A DNA stretch of 25,863 bases. Source: an uncultured Geobacteraceae bacterium. GTDB taxonomy: Bacteria; Desulfobacterota; Desulfuromonadia; Geobacterales; Pseudopelobacteraceae. The notes beneath the pieces were generated by a model. That model was given only the letters and a program-made list of their open reading frames with translations, had not been told where the DNA came from and did not search any database. The translations under genes were made by a program, and so were the position numbers. This document shows positions 23,983 through 25,863 of this stretch, one piece after another (the first letter of the stretch is position 1; every line of letters starts with the position of its first letter). Location of the stretch: the NCBI GenBank assembly GCA_903879825.1, contig CAIRND010000614.1:1-25863 (forward strand). Reading direction: 5' to 3'.

Positions 23983-25659
23983 TTACTTCTTGGTAGACCA
24001 GGCATCGCGCAAGGTTACAATACGGTTAAATACTTTCTTGTGTGGAGAGGAATCCTTTGTATCCTGGCAAAAGTACCCCAGTCGCTCAAACTGATAGCGG
24101 GTCTCAATATCAGCATCGACCAGACTCGCTTCCAGCTTTGCAGGTAATGCTTCAACAGATAACGGATTGAGATATTCCTTATAGTCAATGCCACCTTTAT
24201 CTGGATTTGGCACATTAAATAAGCGATCAAAAAGGCGCACTTCCGCATCGAGAGCATGAGCTGCCGAAACCCAGTGAATGGTGCCCTTGATTTTGCGACC
24301 GTCAGGAGCAGTGCCGCCCCGTGAATCAGGATCATACGTACAGTGAATCTCTTTCAGAGTGTTGTTTTCATCCCTGACAAGTTCAGTGCAGCGCACAATA
24401 TACGCATTACGCAAACGGACTTCGGCCCCCGGTGTCATACGGAAAAAACCTTTTGGTGGCATCTCCTCAAAATCTTCCGCCTCAATCCAGATTTCTCGCG
24501 AAAAATGAACGGTACGGGTGCCCATCTCAGGCTTTTGCGGGTGATTCGCCGCTTCAAAATCTTCACTTAGTCCTTCGGGATAGTTGACGATAACAACTTT
24601 AAGTGGATGGAGCACTGCCATAGCGCGCGGTGCAGATTCATTAAGGTCACTGCGAACACACTCTTCCAGAATGGAAACATCAATCCAGGAATCGCTCCGT
24701 CCGACTCCGATTAGCTCGCAAAAAGCCCGTACAGCGCCCGGAGTGTAGCCACGGCGCTTGATGCCGGCCAGAGTCGGCATACGCGGATCATCCCACCCGC
24801 TGACTATGCCAAGTTGTACCAACTCCTGAAGCTTTCGCTTACTCATCACGGTGAAGGTCAGGTTCAGGCGGGCGAATTCATACTGTCGTGGTCGCGCTGG
24901 TACCGGCAGGTTGTCCAGAAACCACTCGTAAAGCGGCTTATGGGATTCAAACTCCAGGGTGCAGATTGAGTGAGTAATCTTCTCAATGGCATCAGTCTGG
25001 CCATGGGCGAAGTCGTACATCGGATATATTTTCCAGGCATCACCAACATGTGGATGCGGAGTATGGAGAATCCGGTAGAGAACCGGATCGCGCAGACTCA
25101 TATTTGGCGAAGACATGTCTATTTTTGCACGAAGAACGCGTGTCCCATCGGGAAACTCTCCCGCCCGCATACGACTGAACAGATCCAGATTTTCTTCTAC
25201 AGAACGGGTTCGATACGGGCTTTCCGTTCCTGGTTCAGTCAACGTGCCGCGATACGCGCGAATTTGCTCTGCATTCAGATCTTCGACGTACGCTTTTCCG
25301 TGTTGTATCAGAAAGACAGCCCACTGGTACAACTGTTCAAAATTATCCGAGGCATAATAAAGATGCTCCCCCCAGTCAAAACCAAGCCAGCTTACGCTCT
25401 CCTTGATTGAATCGATGTATTCCAACTCTTCCTTGGCCGGATTGGTATCATCAAAGCGGAGGTGGCAGCGTCCGCCAAAATCACGTGCCAGACCAAAGTT
25501 AATACAGATCGATTTGGCATGACCAATATGAAGATAGCCGTTCGGTTCGGGTGGAAAACGAGTCACAACACCGCTATGTTTCCCGCTCTTGAGGTCGTCT
25601 TCAATTATGTTTTTAAGAAAATTATTGGCTGCAGGAACCGCTGCTTCGATCGTGGTCAT
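23983..25659 (-). CDS. glnS: Glutaminyl-tRNA synthetase
   Basis: Class I synthetase charging tRNA-Gln, 558 residues, the bacterial GlnRS length. The HIGH-type motif is in FPPEPNGYLHIGHAKSICINFG and the KMSKS-like motif in FTVMSKRKLQELV. Other GlnRS signs are CHLRFDDTNPAKEE, YPMYDFAHGQTDAIEKITHSICTLEFE and the beta-barrel anticodon-binding region (MAVLHPLKVVIVNYPEG, GFFRMTPGAEVRLRNAYIVRC, GRKIKGTIHWVSAAHALDAEVRLFDRLF). It is GlnRS rather than GluRS by these motifs. The ATG (25657-25659) has GAGGTTTTTACC upstream. It lies 25 nt after the miaB stop. A GlnRS means that Gln-tRNA need not be made by transamidation. Confidence 0.96.
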   Translation of the reverse strand: MTTIEAAVPAANNFLKNIIEDDLKSGKHSGVVTRFPPEPNGYLHIGHAKSICINFGLARDFGGRCHLRFDDTNPAKEELEYIDSIKESVSWLGFDWGEHLYYASDNFEQLYQWAVFLIQHGKAYVEDLNAEQIRAYRGTLTEPGTESPYRTRSVEENLDLFSRMRAGEFPDGTRVLRAKIDMSSPNMSLRDPVLYRILHTPHPHVGDAWKIYPMYDFAHGQTDAIEKITHSICTLEFESHKPLYEWFLDNLPVPARPRQYEFARLNLTFTVMSKRKLQELVQLGIVSGWDDPRMPTLAGIKRRGYTPGAVRAFCELIGVGRSDSWIDVSILEECVRSDLNESAPRAMAVLHPLKVVIVNYPEGLSEDFEAANHPQKPEMGTRTVHFSREIWIEAEDFEEMPPKGFFRMTPGAEVRLRNAYIVRCTELVRDENNTLKEIHCTYDPDSRGGTAPDGRKIKGTIHWVSAAHALDAEVRLFDRLFNVPNPDKGGIDYKEYLNPLSVEALPAKLEASLVDADIETRYQFERLGYFCQDTKDSSPHKKVFNRIVTLRDAWSTKK

Positions 25660-25684
25660 GGTAAAAACCTCTTTAATACTTGTT

Positions 25685-25863
25685 TCATAGTTCGCCCAGA
25701 AACGAATTCGGGTAAGCTTTTATTATTGTTACATCGACATAGTTGCCTATCAGGGAGCTATCTCCAGGGAAATTCACAATACGGCCAATTTCGCCTTTAC
25801 CGGACACCTGACCGGGGAACTTGCCCTCCCCCTCTACGAGAACAGACATTGTAGTACCAACAT
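25685..25863 (-). CDS. miaB: tRNA-2-methylthio-N6-dimethylallyladenosine synthase MiaB, C-terminal part
   Basis: The gene enters from the right edge; only the last 58 codons are in the window. They encode a TRAM domain, VGTTMSVLVEGEGKF, then a segment with GRIVNFPGDSSLIGNYVDVTI and the ending IKAYPNSFLGEL. This ending and the spacing of VEG, NFPG and IxxAYPNS(L/F)xGEL are typical of MiaB, the radical SAM enzyme that adds a methylthio group to i6A37 of tRNA. Related methylthiotransferases (RimO, MtaB) have different endings. The catalytic domains lie outside the window, so the name rests on this tail only. Confidence 0.82.
   Translation of the reverse strand, partial: VGTTMSVLVEGEGKFPGQVSGKGEIGRIVNFPGDSSLIGNYVDVTIIKAYPNSFLGEL

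Overview
The window looks like a chromosomal segment of a Gram-negative deltaproteobacterium, most likely of the Geobacter/Pelobacter/Desulfuromonas group. This is inferred from the kinds of genes present: an LPS-assembly lipoprotein, an IHF/HU-type protein, a large chemotaxis operon with a PATAN (DUF4388)-receiver protein, and DAHP-synthase-type aromatic modules. It is not based on a database match. No phage, IS element, CRISPR array, tRNA or rRNA is visible. Coding density is very high, and the largest non-coding stretch (5423-5676) is a divergent promoter region.

Layout. (1) Positions 1-5422 are on the minus strand: the first codons of an ihfB-like gene, a TPR protein, rlmD (23S rRNA m5U methylation), a small conserved-looking unknown, queE and queD (queuosine pathway), and, as a separate unit with its own promoter and terminator, metY (O-acetylhomoserine sulfhydrylase). 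(2) Positions 5677-8171 are on the plus strand: nadB, a stand-alone chorismate mutase and a 69-residue protein that is only the ferredoxin-like regulatory domain of a DAHP synthase, followed by rpsT with its own promoter and a strong terminator. (3) Positions 8229-25863 are on the minus strand, a run of genes with overlaps or gaps of about 40 nt or less, read from right to left: miaB (partial), glnS, era, der, a PATAN-receiver protein, cheY, cheA, an ExeA-like AAA ATPase, an N-terminally extended CheW, a second CheW, a HEAT-repeat protein, cheR, cheB, leuS, lptE, holA.

Function. The central block (12271-21690) is a complete chemosensory signalling core: kinase, two couplers, receptor methyltransferase and methylesterase, and a receiver. 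It has no receptor (MCP) and no CheC, CheD or CheZ. Inserted in it are three accessory proteins not part of the textbook pathway: a HEAT scaffold, an ExeA-family ATPase and a PATAN-receiver protein. It is embedded without clear breaks between translation and ribosome-biogenesis genes (glnS, era, der upstream; leuS downstream). The cheY in this operon is broken by an apparent single-base deletion, and the whole C-terminal part of the protein is intact in the next frame.

The observations most worth a second look are the cheY frameshift, the orphan DAHP-synthase regulatory domain beside a chorismate mutase, the accessory proteins of the chemosensory operon, and a duplicated 11-bp motif plus a 10-bp palindrome in the metY/nadB divergent promoter region. 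Start codons were often moved inward from the longest possible ORF on the basis of ribosome binding sites, promoters and gene overlaps. In such cases the evidence field says why.
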